DNA of 64,000 nucleotides, from assembly GCA_014058105.1 (NCBI GenBank), contig JACGCM010000146.1, positions 930,001-994,000 of the forward strand. Direction: 5' to 3'. The position numbers and the translations under genes are program-made. This document shows, piece by piece, positions 24,370 through 37,465 of this stretch (positions within the stretch are counted from its first letter, which is position 1; every line of letters begins with the position of its first letter). A model generated the notes under the pieces. It was not told the DNA's origin, did not search any database, and worked only from the letters and a program-made list of their open reading frames with translations. The DNA is from Kingdonia uniflora. Lineage: Eukaryota > Streptophyta > Magnoliopsida > Ranunculales > Circaeasteraceae.

Positions 24370-25220
24370 CTTCATGGCAACGTTCCCATTGGGGTCCATA
24401 CTCCGAAGATCCAAAAATATAAAGTAACAGATCCAGTGGAGCACGTTCAAGAATTTTAGGATATTTTAGGCCTACATTCCGCATCCAATCACATTCTATG
24501 CCGGCTCCTTTTTGCCAGTTTATCCGGCAAACCCCTGCGATGGTTCTACACACTACTCGAAGAATCTATTAAAACTTTTGCATAGTTACGAGAACTCTTC
24601 ATCAAGAATTACTCACCCAACAGAGAGAAAGAAGAGAATTTGTATTCTCTTTTTAGCCTTAATAAAATGCCAGGAAAGAATCTCAAGACATTCATAAAGA
24701 AGTTCCTGGAGTTAGCTCGAAAAGTAGATCGGCTCGATTAGAAGATTACTACTACTTTCACCAATGCTTTACTCATCGATAGAAGGGCGAAGGAGTAGCT
24801 CGTCCTAAAAAAACCTCTAACTTTTGAGGACATGATTGAAAAAGTCAACGGATATATCGATATCTTAAAAGAATGGTGTTTGACATATAGAAAACTTAGA
24901 AGGCAACATTAACAGCTCAAGATCAATCCATAGGCTAAGATTTCAACCATGCTGCTGATCATGAAGGTAATAGGAAATAAAAAAAATCGAGTAATGAACG
25001 ACATCGGAAGGGTAGTAACTTGCCAAAATCTTATCTTCCCAAGATGATCGTAACCATAGCCAACATTTATCCAATACTTCAGAAGGATAGATTTTTACGA
25101 AATGTACAGTATCACCAACCTATTGAGGACAAACCTTATTGCATTCACCATAAACTCTGATATCACGAGATAGAGCACTGCTTTACTTTACAACATTTGT
25201 TAGAATATATCTTTGTGGGT
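24370..25220 (+). pseudogene. TatC gag
   Basis: Capsid motifs in order: NVPIGVHTPKIQKYKVTDP, LCRLLFASLSGKPLRWFYTL and NLKTFIKKFLELARKVDRLD, in the same arrangement as TatB gag. Near 25135-25200 is a zinc-knuckle-like CIHHK...YHEIEHC followed by LLEYIFVGGRMHEYI, as in other Tat gags. Several stops. Confidence 0.75.
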
Positions 25221-25499
25221 GGACGAATGCATGAATACATCGTGGACGCTTACAAAAATGGGAGTTACAAACTTCCAACATAAGCAGTGCAGATCGAGGA
25301 ACCAGCAGGAGGGCAACATTTATGCCATATATCTCTCAGCTATTTCATTGAGACTCAGATTGTCAACCAATCGAACAGAAGCAAAAAATGACGTGTCGGT
25401 CAATGTCACTACTTGTACATAAAAGATAAAGACGCTCATTTACTTCCTGTATCAAGCTTCTAGTGAATAGGAATTTCTTTTAATGACTGTGATGTTCGA

Positions 25500-25835
25500 C
25501 ATATCAGCTTTCCTCACCATGATACTGGAAGTACTATTGAGCTACTTTTCTAAAGTACGATTAATCAGATAGGACTGGCCGAAAAGATACAGCCCAATGA
25601 GATTTATATCTGTGGATTCAACGGATCTAAAGATAAACATGTAGGAAAGATTGTACTTCCTACTATGGTAGGACCAGTAACAATTGACCGTGTCTTCTAT
25701 GTTATAAATGCAAAATCCCATTATTCAGGTATAATGGGACATTGCTGGTTACACAATATACGAGCTATTCCATCAACCTATCATTTGGCACTGTGTTTTT
25801 AATGGAACAGCGGCATTTATGAAATCAAAGTAAGT
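25500..25835 (+). pseudogene. TatC aspartic protease region
   Basis: DTGSTIELLF (catalytic motif, about 25520), ICGFNGSKDKHVGKIVLPT, VFYVINAKSHYSGIMGHCW and RAIPSTYHLA. One stop follows ELLF. Same layout as TatB 13751-14080. Confidence 0.75.
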
Positions 25836-26169
25836 TAGAAGTTAGCAGGAACATGTAAAATTGTTGTTGTCATCGTACTAGGGCCATCAAATCCACAACT
25901 CGTATAACAATTATAAAAAATAACATGAAATATTGTAGAAAACTATATGGTAAACTCTACTGAAAACCATCTACCGAGTGCAGAAACTACAAAGTACGTC
26001 AAAATCAGTGGAGATAAACAAGGGATATATATTGGCACTCTCCTGCCCACAGCAGAACGAGACGCTCTCATATAGTTCCTTAAAAATAATAGTGATGTTT
26101 TTTCTTTGACATTCCACAAAATGTCGGGCATTAATCCAAATTTGGCCTGCCATAAGCTTAATTTGAAAA

Positions 26170-26955
26170 AAACGCTGAAGCAGTCAATTTAAACCTGAGA
26201 ACTTTACCACCAAGACTTTGAGAAGAGGTCAATAAAGAGATCGATAAACTTATCAAAGTTGGTTTGAAAAGCCAATTACACTGAATAGATCTCAAATATT
26301 GTAGCGGTCCCAAAGAAGAACAACAAGATGAAAGTGTGCGTGGATTTCACAAACCTCAACAAATACACTCTGAAGGATAGTTTTCCACTTTCTATCATAA
26401 ATCATTTGCTCGATTCTATCACGAGGAACGAAATTTGATCATCGATGGATGCCGCATCATGATACAATCAAATACCCCTGCTACCTGACGATCAAGAAAA
26501 ATAAGCTTTCATTACGGAGTATGCCTTATATTCCTATACGGTCATGCCAATCGGTCTCAAGAATGCTGGTGCCGTGCATCATGGAATGATGACACATATG
26601 TTCAAAGATCACCTTGGAAAAACGATAAAAGTTTACATTGATGATATGTTGTGTAAAAGTCTAAAAAAAGATAACCATATTACATATTTACACACTATCT
26701 TTTGAAATTCTCAATTTTTATACGATACGACTCAACCCTGATAAGTTTGGAATCCAGTCAGGTAAATTCTTAGGACATTTGATCAGTAAGAGGGGCATAG
26801 AAGCTAATCCAGATCATATTCGTGCTCCATTGTCTATGCCTTCCCCAAAAATGAAGAAAGATGTACAGAAGTTAACAGGTAAGATTGCTACGATAAATTT
26901 TTTACTTCGAAGTCTTCAGATCATTATCAATGGTTATTCGACCTATTGCGTGAAG
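26170..26955 (+). pseudogene. TatC reverse transcriptase
   Basis: MKVCVDFTNLNKYTLKDSFP (about 26330) is the segment TatB lacks. Then SSMDAAS, YNQIPLLPDDQEK, YTVMPIGLKNAGAV and the active-site VYIDDML (about 26632), and from 26779 the open stretch ISKRGIEANPDHIRAPLSMP through KKDVQKLTGKIATI. Single-base stops occur, but conserved blocks are better kept than in TatB. Confidence 0.8.
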
Positions 26956-26989
26956 GAACAATAAAAAAAATCTCAGAAGGATTCTATAA

Positions 26990-28023
26990 TCGAGTGGATA
27001 GCAGAATGCAATACAACATTTAAGGAACTCAAACTTTATTTGGATTAACTGCCAGTAATGAGCACACCTCACGAAAGGGAAGAACTTACCATATATCTTG
27101 CTGTTACCGATGAATCACTAAGTTCTGTTCTCATTCAACTTGATACGAAGATAGAGAAACGAGTATACTTCATCAGTTAAACTCTCACTCCAATAGAATC
27201 CCGGTATTTTAAGATCGAGAAATTACTCTTAGCTTTTGTTTACATGTCGCAGAAGTGGAAACAATATTTTCAAGCCCACTCAGTTCGAGTAATGACAAAT
27301 TATCCTTTGCTAGAAATCTTAGCCAAGCGAGAAAAATCCATACAAGTACAACAATGGTTGGTAACTCATGGCGAGCATGACATCGATTTTGAACCACGAC
27401 ATTCTGAAAAAAGGTCAAGCAGTAGTTGATTTCCTTACAAATATCCTTGTAGAAGATCCTGACTGGGAAGAAGATAGTGCGGATACAAAAGAAGAGCAGT
27501 TCGAAGAAATGTAAGACTGAATAGCTCAAAAGGGATGGTAACTTTTAACTGATAGCTCTTCTGGACCTACAGGACCAGGCATCGAAATCGTGCTTATAAC
27601 ACCTTCCAATGACAGGATCGAGAAAGAAATTAGACTTAATTTTAAAGCTACCAACAATGAGGCTGTGTATGAGGCAATAATTCATAATCTAGATATGGCT
27701 CTCGAGATTGGAATTTCTTAGCTATCTATGTGTACAGACTCTTTACTCATTGTGAACCATTACACAAATTTTTTTTAGAAAAATGGAAAGATAATTGATT
27801 ACGCAGTGGCAACATTCGATAGAATGCGTAAATTCAAGAAGATTTATATTGAACATTTACTACGCAGAGAAAACGGACATTCTGATTCCCTGGCATATCT
27901 AGAAGGAGTCCTCGGTACAGAAGCTCGATATCTCAAGATCAAAATATTATCCAACCCCAACATTATCATCATGAGCTCAAATTCTGTTAATACTGGGGGC
28001 GTTGAAGAGGACGAAGATGATTA
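26990..28023 (+). pseudogene. TatC RNase H and archaeal-like RNase H
   Basis: First domain: MSTPHEREELTIYLAVTDES (27060) to a KIEKLLLAFVYM-type segment (27220). Second domain: LLTDSSSGPTGPGIEIVLIT (27545), ATNNEAVYEAIIHNLDMALE with the catalytic Glu, and CTDSLLIV with the catalytic Asp. It then has RRENGHSDSLAYLEGVLGTE (27855-27915). Both domains are in one general reading direction with a few stops and frame changes. Confidence 0.8.
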
Positions 28024-28229
28024 GAGATGACCTTTTCTTACATATACCGGACTTCATAACAAATTTTATGGTGAACACCCTAAAGATCCAACTGAAAGAC
28101 GACGCATACTTGATAATGCTAAGCTGTATACCGTGGACAATGGTCTCCATTAAAAAAAATCGGTCACAAGACCATATCTCGAGTGCTTATCAAACAAAGA
28201 AGCTTAAAACTTCTTGTCTGAACTCTACG

Positions 28230-29209
28230 AATGAACTTGGGGTTCCCACGCAGTCGGACGATCTATAGCCAATCGTATGCTCACCCAAGGAGTCTTTTGG
28301 CCTAAAATGAAAGCTCAAGCCATTAAGCTTGCAAGCAAATGCGATGTATGCCAGAGACATTACCCTCAAACTCGAGCTCTAGCCTTAAAACTTCATTCCA
28401 GGGCATTCAAATGATGGGCCTTCGACCTCGTAGGAGAATTTCCCACTGCACCAGGCAACAGGAAGCACCTCTTAGTAGCAGTGAATTACTTTACTAAATG
28501 GGTGGAAGTCGTTCCTCTGTGCCGCACACGTGAAGATGAAGTCATCAGATTTATATTGGAAACCATCATCATTCGGTTTGGCTGCCCCCATCTTATCAGA
28601 ATTGATAATGGGCCTCAATTTGTTGACTCCAGAGTTGTTGAATTCTCCAATCAGCACAACATCATCCACTCTCCCTCCAATCATAATTACCCACAAGGAA
28701 ATGGTCTGGCAGAAATCACTAATTACACTATTGTAGATGGAATCAAGAAGCGCTTGACAGAGAAAAAGGGTAATTGGGTCCAAAAATTACCGCATGTTCT
28801 ATGGGCATATTGCACAACTCCTCGGGTATCAACAGGATGCACGCCGTTTCACCTGGCATATGGTACAAAAGTAATCATCCCCACTCAATATCACCATACA
28901 TTGCACGACCATACCATGACAGATGAAGAAAATGAATTTTAGTTAGCATATAACATAGACTAGATCGAGGAAACTATAGACAGAGTAATCACAAACTTGG
29001 GAGGATACCGCCAGGTACTAGCCCAATCTTATAACAAACGAGTTCATCATAAAGAGTTTAAAATCAATTATTTCGTCCTACGAGAAGTTCCCAAACCCAG
29101 AAAAGAAGTCAATGCTGAGAAACTGGCTGAAAAAGTGGCCTTGGATTTTAAAATTGCGCCACTGAAAATGCGGAACGAGTGTCTAATCCTTGGAATACGA
29201 GGAGATTGA
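28230..29209 (+). pseudogene. TatC integrase with intact catalytic residues
   Basis: The HHCC finger is visible as GSHAVGRSIANRML (28238) and CDVCQRHYP (28345). The core shows AFDLVGEFP (first Asp), RIDNGPQF (second Asp, about 28600) and PQGNGLAEITN (Glu, about 28706). 28481-28942 is open for 153 codons, followed by a C-terminal piece (28997-29209) with YNKRVHHKEFKIN. Stops occur at 28412-28414 and after ENEF at 28942. It would insert cDNA into the genome. It is the least damaged integrase in the window. Confidence 0.85.
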
Positions 29210-29326
29210 AGCTATATCGACGATAAATACTCTATCACAGTGTCCTACCAATGAAATACTTGTGCCTGATTTCCCTACATTATAGTATTTTTCTAATATA
29301 TCAAACAAGTACTTCTATATATAGAT

Positions 29327-29584
29327 TATAGATCATTTGTTGCTTTAGCCAAACTGATCCTCTATACATTATCGATTATTTATTGCTTCGGCTAAACTGA
29401 TCCTCTATACATTACAGATCATTTGTTGCTTCATCGAAACTGATCCTCTATATATTACAGATCGTTTGTTGCTTCAGCTAAACAGATCCTCTATACATTA
29501 TAGATCGTTTGTTACTTCAACCAAACGGATCCTCTATACATCACAGATCGATTGTTGTATCAACCAAACCAACCTTCTAACATG
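29327..29584. repeat. 43-bp tandem repeat, six copies, after TatC pol
   Basis: Units run ta-agatc-tttgttgcttc..., each ending gatcctctatacat. Six consecutive copies fill 258 bp with a few changes each; the last unit is the most diverged. Position is the same as the TatB 150-162-bp repeat. Confidence 0.85.
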
Positions 29585-29689
29585 CAATAGTATCTGGACT
29601 CATTCTATAAAATCGATATCCAATTCTATCAAGGTTAGTACAGATCATTATATAAAGCCTTATCACAATCGTTACACCTCATTCTTTAC

Positions 29690-32600
29690 TAGAGTATTCG
29701 CTTAGAGGACTCTCTGCGTTACTCAAACACCCATTATACAGACGATGATGCATAAACTCTGGCCTCCTCTCCACAACAATTTTTTTGCCTTCCTTAATCA
29801 TATTCTCTTTAAGATTCCCAATTATTGACACCATGGGATCCAGATACTCAAATCGAACCAACTTTATTTCACACTGTACACCTCTTATAGCTAACTTGTC
29901 ATAAACAGCTCTACTTTCTGCTTCTAATCTGTTAAACTCTGCTACAAAGAATGAAATAAATGCAATCATATCTCTCCCGTACACATTACCTGCCTCGCTT
30001 TATACCTGTTTATTCAGAATAAGCTCACTCAGTTTACTTTAAGCTTCCTCCACCATAGCTTCCAAATGTGCACATCGTCTATCCACTGCCTCTTTCGCCT
30101 TACATACGTCAGAATACTGAGATTAAAAACTATCATGAATTCATCCATGTGGCAAACCATTGACATAGCCCCTTCCACTTCAGCATCACGATATTTTCCA
30201 TTTCCAGTACTTGCATCAAGACTTATCACAACATTAAGCAGATTTGCCTCTAACTTGGTATTCACGTCACGTAATTTAGTGTTTTCCACTTTGTACTCAA
30301 GGTTGTCTAATTCCCGCGATTGAATGGTATGTCCAAACCTACATACCTCGTTCCAAGCCATGTTTATATTTTTGTTCTGATCATTGCGGGCCTCTTCCAT
30401 CATTTTTATCATCTCATCAACAATTAACCATAATACTTCATAGTTGCGAGCATCTTAGCTATCTCCGTCTCGAGAAGATTTATTTGAAATTGTAAATCGT
30501 TTACATTATTTCCTTCCCCCTATAACATTGCTAACAGTTTTGTAACTTGAGTTTGAACAGAAATTAATTCAGCCCCTTGTTGGCTAGCCTGTTCAGAGGT
30601 ACTTACAACTTCAATATTCTTTTTCCTTATCACTTCTTTTAATTCCTCTATCTTTCTCAGTCCAATGGCTAGTTCAGCTTCTTTACCTTACAATTTCATA
30701 GTCACATGGATTACTATACTTTGCTCATTTAAAATCTCCACCTTCACCTTTTCTTCTAAGCCAGTAGCACTCTTTAGTGCCCCCTGACATGAATTCAGTT
30801 CAGCGTTCAATTGTTCATTTCGAACACGCAACGTGGCACATTGACTCTGGGCAGCTACCAGTTCTCCCTGTCATGACAGTTAAATAATTCCCTCATACAA
30901 AAAAATTACATATCACAGTTAACAAGATTAATCAAGAACATGCTATCTGAGTAATATCAATACATCATTCTATTTATCATCATAGGGAACAAATTTTACT
31001 TATAAAAAAAATAGTATACAAAGATCTAATACATTTGCAGAGCCGGAATGCCTTATTTTTGCATCTTTGTGATTTGTGAGGATTTCCCTTTATCTCTCGA
31101 ACTCTTCCTATTCGTCACTTGAATATCTACAGGAGATACAAAAGTCACCACCTCCTGCTGGCATTGTTTTCACTACAATTGGGGTATCAAACTCTCAACC
31201 TCCTCTTCCTCCTCTGAGGGTGATAATTCCCTCGATCTTGGATTAGGTTTTTCACAAGCAATTTCCTCTTCATCTTTGGTAAATTGCATATTTTCAGCCT
31301 TGGCATTCTCAACATTAAAATCCTTCCCACATTCCATTACGAACTACCTAAATTTATTCTCTACCATCGTCAGTTCTTTCCCATAAAAATCAATGACATT
31401 TTCTATATGACGCTGTACTCCATTTGAGCTGCAACTTTTGCTCGCGACGAATACAGATACTCATTCAATTGCATATTCGCCTTATGCAACCACTGACACG
31501 GTTCTTTTCGCAATACACCTAACGCCCTTACATAAGCTTCTACCTTCATTCGAACAGTCACTTCTTTTGACAATCACGTCGCTAAAGACAGTTTTTACTC
31601 AACATGTTGTGATATTACATCGTGTAACTCTTTTAACTCACCCTTTAATTGTTGTTGAACATCTATTTTCTCTTTCCTTATCTTAAAAAATATAATTCTC
31701 ATGGCCCTCCGATCCTACATATAGCCAAACACATCAGATAAAGGTTCTACATCGCACCAAACGACAAACGAACTAGCTCGAGCAGAATACTTTATCTCCT
31801 CTACACTATGACGATTATATACTTCTTGAGCTAAAAACATAACTCGAGCTAGGTCCAGAACTACACATTTTTCCTTTAAAAGCTCTATATAAGCTTCATT
31901 TAAACCCCATTCACTATCTACATCGACCTCGAAATACAATGTCAAAGCTATCGACATACTTTAACACCTAGCTTTATCACTCAGGTCCTTAAAATAGGTC
32001 AACTCTTTAGGTTTTCGAACTAATACCCTACTTTCTTCTTCCTTTTTAAATACCTCGTCCCTCTCTATTTTTATCTTAGCATATTTATACTGGAGGTCCT
32101 ATAACTTTTGAAATATTTTCTCATAATTAAGTTTAAATTGCCTTATCTCATATTCAGTTCTATTAAGTACCTGCTGAATACGAGCCTCAGAATCCCTCGT
32201 TCTACTCAACGTTCTCTTCAGTCGGAAATTAGTTTTTCCCAATCGCTCTATCTCTTACACAGATTAGAAATAGCTTGTTATCATACATACATTCAAAAAG
32301 AGTATATTTTAAAGCATCAATCAAACTTAAACAGTGTACAACAATGCAGAGTATAATCACATCCAAATCAAGCAAACTATGTCAAGTCAAAAGTAGATTA
32401 CCACAGAATGTTTAGAGATTCATGCTGATTTCTATCTCAGATGGAGGCTCCAACGTATTCCCAACAGGATGGGCTGGATCAGTATGTTCTGACAGAGGAT
32501 CCAATGTTTTTCAGCCGATCAGACTGGCTCAGTTCTTTCTGGTGGAAGCTTCAGCGTTTCCTTAGGAGAAATAACAGCATCAGCTATCACATCATCCACA

Positions 32601-35600
32601 ACCTCTGAAGGAAAACTATTTCACCATATCAACCAGTCCGGCCTAGCTCCACATCAGCTTTACTCAATCCAAAATCATAATACGATTGGACAAAGTAATT
32701 TATTTTCACTAATATTGCATTGACTGATTTTGACATAACGTCATCATACCTAGTAACTTTGCTATTTTTTTCTGCAAACTCTGCAGCCGCTTTAGCATCT
32801 TCAACTCTCTTATCTTTCTCTAGCTTGAGCTAAGCTTCAAGCTCCTTCAAACGAGTTGATTAAGCATTAAATTTCACCGTAAAAGCCCCGAACTCGTGTC
32901 TCCTCTTGTCCAGACATTTTGTTGCCCTCTTTAGCAGCATTGAGAGCTGCCAGTACAAAAACACATAAAGATAAATTCAGCACAACAAATTTAGTTCGAA
33001 TATAAAGGCAATTAGAGATTTCAAGAACGTACCGCAAAAGTATGCTCATGATACTCATCATCGATCTGCTTTAGATCCGTCCCAGCCATCAGATAATATT
33101 TCAGCTCCAGCTCTTTTATCTTAGCTGCAACATAAGGATTAGTTTGAGAGCTACCCTCCCCGTTATGCCATTTTCTTTTACGCAAATCCTTCTCTGCCTC
33201 TGTAGGAGTCACAAGACTCATCACCAGTCTCTCTTCTATATCTCCAAAAAATAGTCTTAGCGACCCCTTATTCTGTGGCCGCCACCCCAGTGGTAGAGGT
33301 ACTCTGCCGAACTAACTTCTCTAACCTCCGAGTAGTCCATTTAGTATTTTGAGGCGCAGGATGTGAAACGCTGAGAACATCATCAACAATCAAGTGAACT
33401 TTCTCCTCAGCCATAACTCGTTTCTCGTGAGATCGTTAAACTTTGGGTGCTATGAAATCTGCCCTTTTATCCCTATGGATCCAAAGCTCACCAAGTACCT
33501 GCTTTAGCACGTCCTGATCTCGAGCAATGCAGCCAAATAGGCTGGTCTTATCAGGTGTCGATGAAGGATTGGGTTCTGCCAAAGCAAGGAATAAAACATT
33601 ATTTAAACAGCTCCAGGACAGGTTATTTGTTATTTGATGATTGGTCAGCGTTACTTACTCGGGTTATAATATTTATGATTCAGTTCGAGCGCTGGTTCAT
33701 CTGGAACCTGCATACAGCTACCCTCTACCTACACAAGGTGATCGTTCCATGGTCTACCCACAGATTCAAAATAAAAAAAATTCAGCCTAGATGAATCACT
33801 ATACAGGTAACCACTATTTTGACCTTTGACATAATTCTATTTAAAAAATTTCAACACGTCTTCAGCTTCAAACTAGTTGAAAGTCCCTTCCTTCCTCCAT
33901 TTTTAATTCAGTGCCCCACAGAACCTCATCATCTCATATACATTCTAATTCAGCTGGGCAGGGCAACATTGTAATAGATTCATGACCCTTTTTTGAAAGA
34001 AAGCCAGAGGAACCTTCAGGCCATACACGACCTGATTCCAATAACATAAGAACCCATCACTCGAACCTGATAGCCCAAGCCATTATAGTACGAGAGATTC
34101 ACATCCTTACTAATACCTCTCTCCTTCTACCACTTCCCCAAACATGGGACTTGGTAGTATACCACCTCCACCCCTTTCCCTGGGACATAGGCCCTGAACC
34201 AGAGTCCTTGATCCATCAGATAATACCCCCATCCCCTTACAATTTCTTATTGTATTTCAAAAATTATTTCCTTACATCTACTCCCTCGGGGCATATAACA
34301 AATATCTTATCTTTCTCGCCTCTATCCTCTATCTCTTTCTCTATCTTATTAGTTTCCCCAACTTCTCAAGTCCCTTCCTTACTATTTATAGTCTCTTCAC
34401 ACACTTCCACCCACCCCGATGAGGATGTCTCTTCCGAACTTAAAAACACTACAAATTTACTCATGGGAATACTAGGTCTGGAATGCATACTGGACTTACA
34501 GATACAAAAAAATATTTTATCATTATCCCTACTATCCATATTTAACCCCACATACAACAAAAGCAACCCCACCCATATTATTACCCAGTCTACACGTTTA
34601 CTTTATAATTTCACAAAAAAAAAAAAATACGCACACACGCAATCATTTCAAGTTTTCTTCATCTTTCCCAAGCAAACATTTCCTCTCTCTACAGTCTTTT
34701 TACATACCAAAACTTATACACAGCTGAACTCAATCATCGCGCATTCAAAGATCTTATCCCCCTACATTGTCAAACCCCGGTACCCATCAACCCAAAAAGA
34801 TACACAAATAGATTACTAGGTAATAACAAATCAAACAATCAGAGGCGTATGTCACCAACCTGTACTTGAAGAACAAAAATCTTTCGTTTTACCCAACCGT
34901 CTTCTCGAGAATGACAACTCCTATTACTTTTTCACAGGTCATATATCAAACAACAAACCTTTCTCCCTCAGATCAAACACAAAACTCAAACGTTTCCTCT
35001 ATTTGGAAATAGGATTTGCATATATTTTCTCTCTCCCTACAACTGTTAGTAATCTATGAGGGAGAGAGATACGATTTGTTATGCTCTCTATCGGTTTTCA
35101 AAATAACAACTCCTTCTGACATGCATCAGCCATCACTACTATTTCTACAGGTACGTCTTTTCGTTTAACAACATCATAATTACTTATGTGATAACGTCTA
35201 CTGTCATCACGCCTGCCTCTATTGTCTGTCATTACAAATTTTGTACCTCTTCCTCAATGCAGTACAAATGACCAATCACCTTTCTTTATACACTACCAAT
35301 ATCGTACAACATTCCTAAAATAGATTAATATTCAAAATTCTAAGATATCAATACAGTTGTTAAAGTCTTACATCTATCATACATAATATATGTACACAAA
35401 CAGTAAATTAGAATAATTTATTCTTATTTAATTAGATCGATGCATCAACTATGCCTTATCTTGCATTTATTGGGATATCCACACAGAATACTAAAAATAG
35501 ATTACATGCTTTCCAGTAACATCTAAAATAGCCTCGATAGTTCGCCTCCCCACATAGAATTATCTTTTCGCTTGCAGCCATTGCATCTTCTTCAACAATC

Positions 35601-35860
35601 TTGTCACACGCGAGCTGTCGAATAGTCAGTTCCCGTACCGTTACACCCAGCAGCGACCTAGAAAAGACATCGCACCAGAAAAAATTATCATACTCTGTAC
35701 GCTTACCTTCATTATCTAGTCCAACCAGATTTAATGGCCATTCCGGTTATACAGCAACATAAGGCAGTCGATAAAAATACTGCTCATGAAGTTCAGCAAC
35801 CTTGATATGGAACCGACCATCCGCTGCCTGATGCGCACGCTGAGAACGAGTCCTCACCAT
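29690..35860 (-). pseudogene. Large antisense accessory gene of TatC
   Basis: It reads leftward from the ATG at 35858-35860: MVRTRSQRAHQAADGR, FHIKVAELHEQYF, then VEEDAMAASEKIILCGEANY with GYFRCYW. The core near 34030-33600 has LAFFQKRVMNLLQCCPAQLN, aligning with the TatA segment PLNNLVKGIMNTIGACLTQLN. Downstream blocks 33224-33021, 31957-31715, 30412-30029 and 29984-29679 are helical and charge-rich, probably coiled coils. The last product residues (PLSEYSSKE) end about 100 bp before the tandem repeat. Many stops. Gene span matches TatB (about 5-6 kb with introns). Confidence 0.7.
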
Positions 35861-35920
35861 GGTTAATCGCACTACTATTGTCCCTACAAAAGATACAAGT
35901 CATACCAGCCAAGAATCACT

Positions 35921-35930
35921 ACTTTATAGC
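35921..35930 (-). promoter_or_regulatory. TATA-like box of large antisense gene (TatC)
   Basis: The minus strand reads GCTATAAAGT about 62-70 nt before the ATG at 35860. Confidence 0.4.
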
Positions 35931-36480
35931 CACCAGGAAGATCTTTGTAAATCCAGATCACCCCATAGATTTTGCTTAAGGGTATATTCTCCAAGAATTT
36001 TTTTGGGACAGCAGCATATCAATAGCACATCAAGAATATTGTGCCAGGACATTATATCTATATTATAAAATATCTTCTCCGATTTTATACGAGCAAATAT
36101 ACAGATGGCAGCATGCAAAGTGAAGCAAGTCTAGTGGTGGCACCTACAGATCCTTATTAATTTTGTCCATAACGCAAGGCAATCTCTCATCCAGTTCGAA
36201 GACACAATTCGCAGAAAATCCATATACCTTTTTAGTAACCCAATCATCCTTCAAAAAACCATCTCTTTACCACCATCACATTTTTGAACTCATTTAAATT
36301 TTTAAAATATCACCTACTACTACCGTTTACCAACATACACACTAAACTCCTTACAGCTCAATTATCCTCATCATACCCCATGATAAACTAACACCTATTT
36401 ACAGACTCCTATTTTACAGCAGAAAATTGTACAAACGAGTTTGATACAAGGAGACCAAATACCAGAACGAAGACATTTCA

Positions 36481-37129
36481 TTAGTTTGAAAATTTCTCTT
36501 CCTGAAAACAAAATGTTTTTAAATAAATCCAACATGTTACTTTACAAAGTAATAGTTTGATATGCCTATCAACAGTCAACAAAGGAAAATGATAAAAAAT
36601 TGAAGTAACTCCCAAACTCTTATCCCATGCTTTAAGGCAAGGGAAATAAATAGATATGGAAATCACAGAGGAAAGATCTTCTTCATGGCCAATATCTATA
36701 TTCAATAAAAGAAAATGATCTCCTCTATCATCGCCACCTTCTTCAACATAACCCCTACCTCCCCGCATGCTAGGGACACACAGAAGGTCCTTGTTTTTAG
36801 AGAGGACCCAATCACCAGTGGGATACCGGTGAGACTACCTCAGACGAACGCCTGCGGCATCATCTTCAGTTGTAATAGCCTCCGCCGTCAGAAACTAAAG
36901 CCTATTTTGGTACTCCGCCTCAGATGTCAACAGATAATAAAATTGTGCCATCTGATAATAATCATCCCCCGCCTCTAATACTTCATCATATGACATGTGG
37001 TGATAGGTTGGTAACACAGGAATCGGTGTTGGAAAATGCAGAGGGTGGTATCCAAAATATTGGATATACAGTTACTCTATTTTGATACAAATCCTAGACT
37101 TTTGGGATTGGTTCATGGTAGTCACCATC
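36481..37129 (-). pseudogene. Small antisense gene of TatC
   Basis: Starts at the ATG at 37127-37129 (MVTTMNQSQKSR). Shared motifs: LYIQYFGYHPLHF, PTPIPVLPTYHHMSYDEVLE, AGDDYYQMAQFYYLLTSE. These match the homologs at 4281, 38659 and 59307 in order and spacing. A Gly-rich stretch GGRGYVEEGGDDRGD near 36760 corresponds to the Gly/Asp tail in TatA. Stops after IKIE and after EYQNRL. Function unknown. Confidence 0.6.
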
Positions 37130-37225
37130 CTCTCAACAGTTCAAAGTTTTCAAATATAGAAAGAAAAATAGAGAAGATGAAAAATAGAGATGAAGAATTG
37201 GTTTATCATATTCACCTTAGAATGC

Positions 37226-37234
37226 ATTTTATAC
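37226..37234 (-). promoter_or_regulatory. TATA-like box of small antisense gene (TatC)
   Basis: The minus strand reads GTATAAAATGC about 100 nt before the ATG at 37129. Confidence 0.4.
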
Positions 37235-37453
37235 TGTGATCAACATTCAAAGCAAACTCTTCAGATTCCCAACATCAGAAGGATTTCCCATGCAAATAGC
37301 ATTGACTAGAACCATTGGTTCTCGAAAACCCAAAAGCCACAAACAAATACTCATAAATATACATTGGAAATGATTATCATATATTAACTGCAGCATTAAT
37401 GAAACATCTTAACCAACACCACTCGCCCATAATGTTTCTCGTACTGTTAACTG

Positions 37454-37465
37454 AGACGGGGCGGT
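37454..37465 (+). other. Polypurine tract of TatC
   Basis: gagacggggcggt abuts the LTR start TGTAGTAGC at 37466. A decayed duplicate of this junction lies 201 bp downstream inside the LTR. Confidence 0.65.

Noticed and set aside
29327..29584. Evenly spaced repeats resembling a CRISPR array
   Set aside because: Units are contiguous 43-bp tandem copies with no variable spacers, in a plant retrotransposon.
34151..34819. Open frame of 222 codons on the plus strand
   Set aside because: It lies opposite the TatC large antisense gene, has Ser/Leu/Ile/Thr-rich low-information composition and no motif; likely a chance opening.
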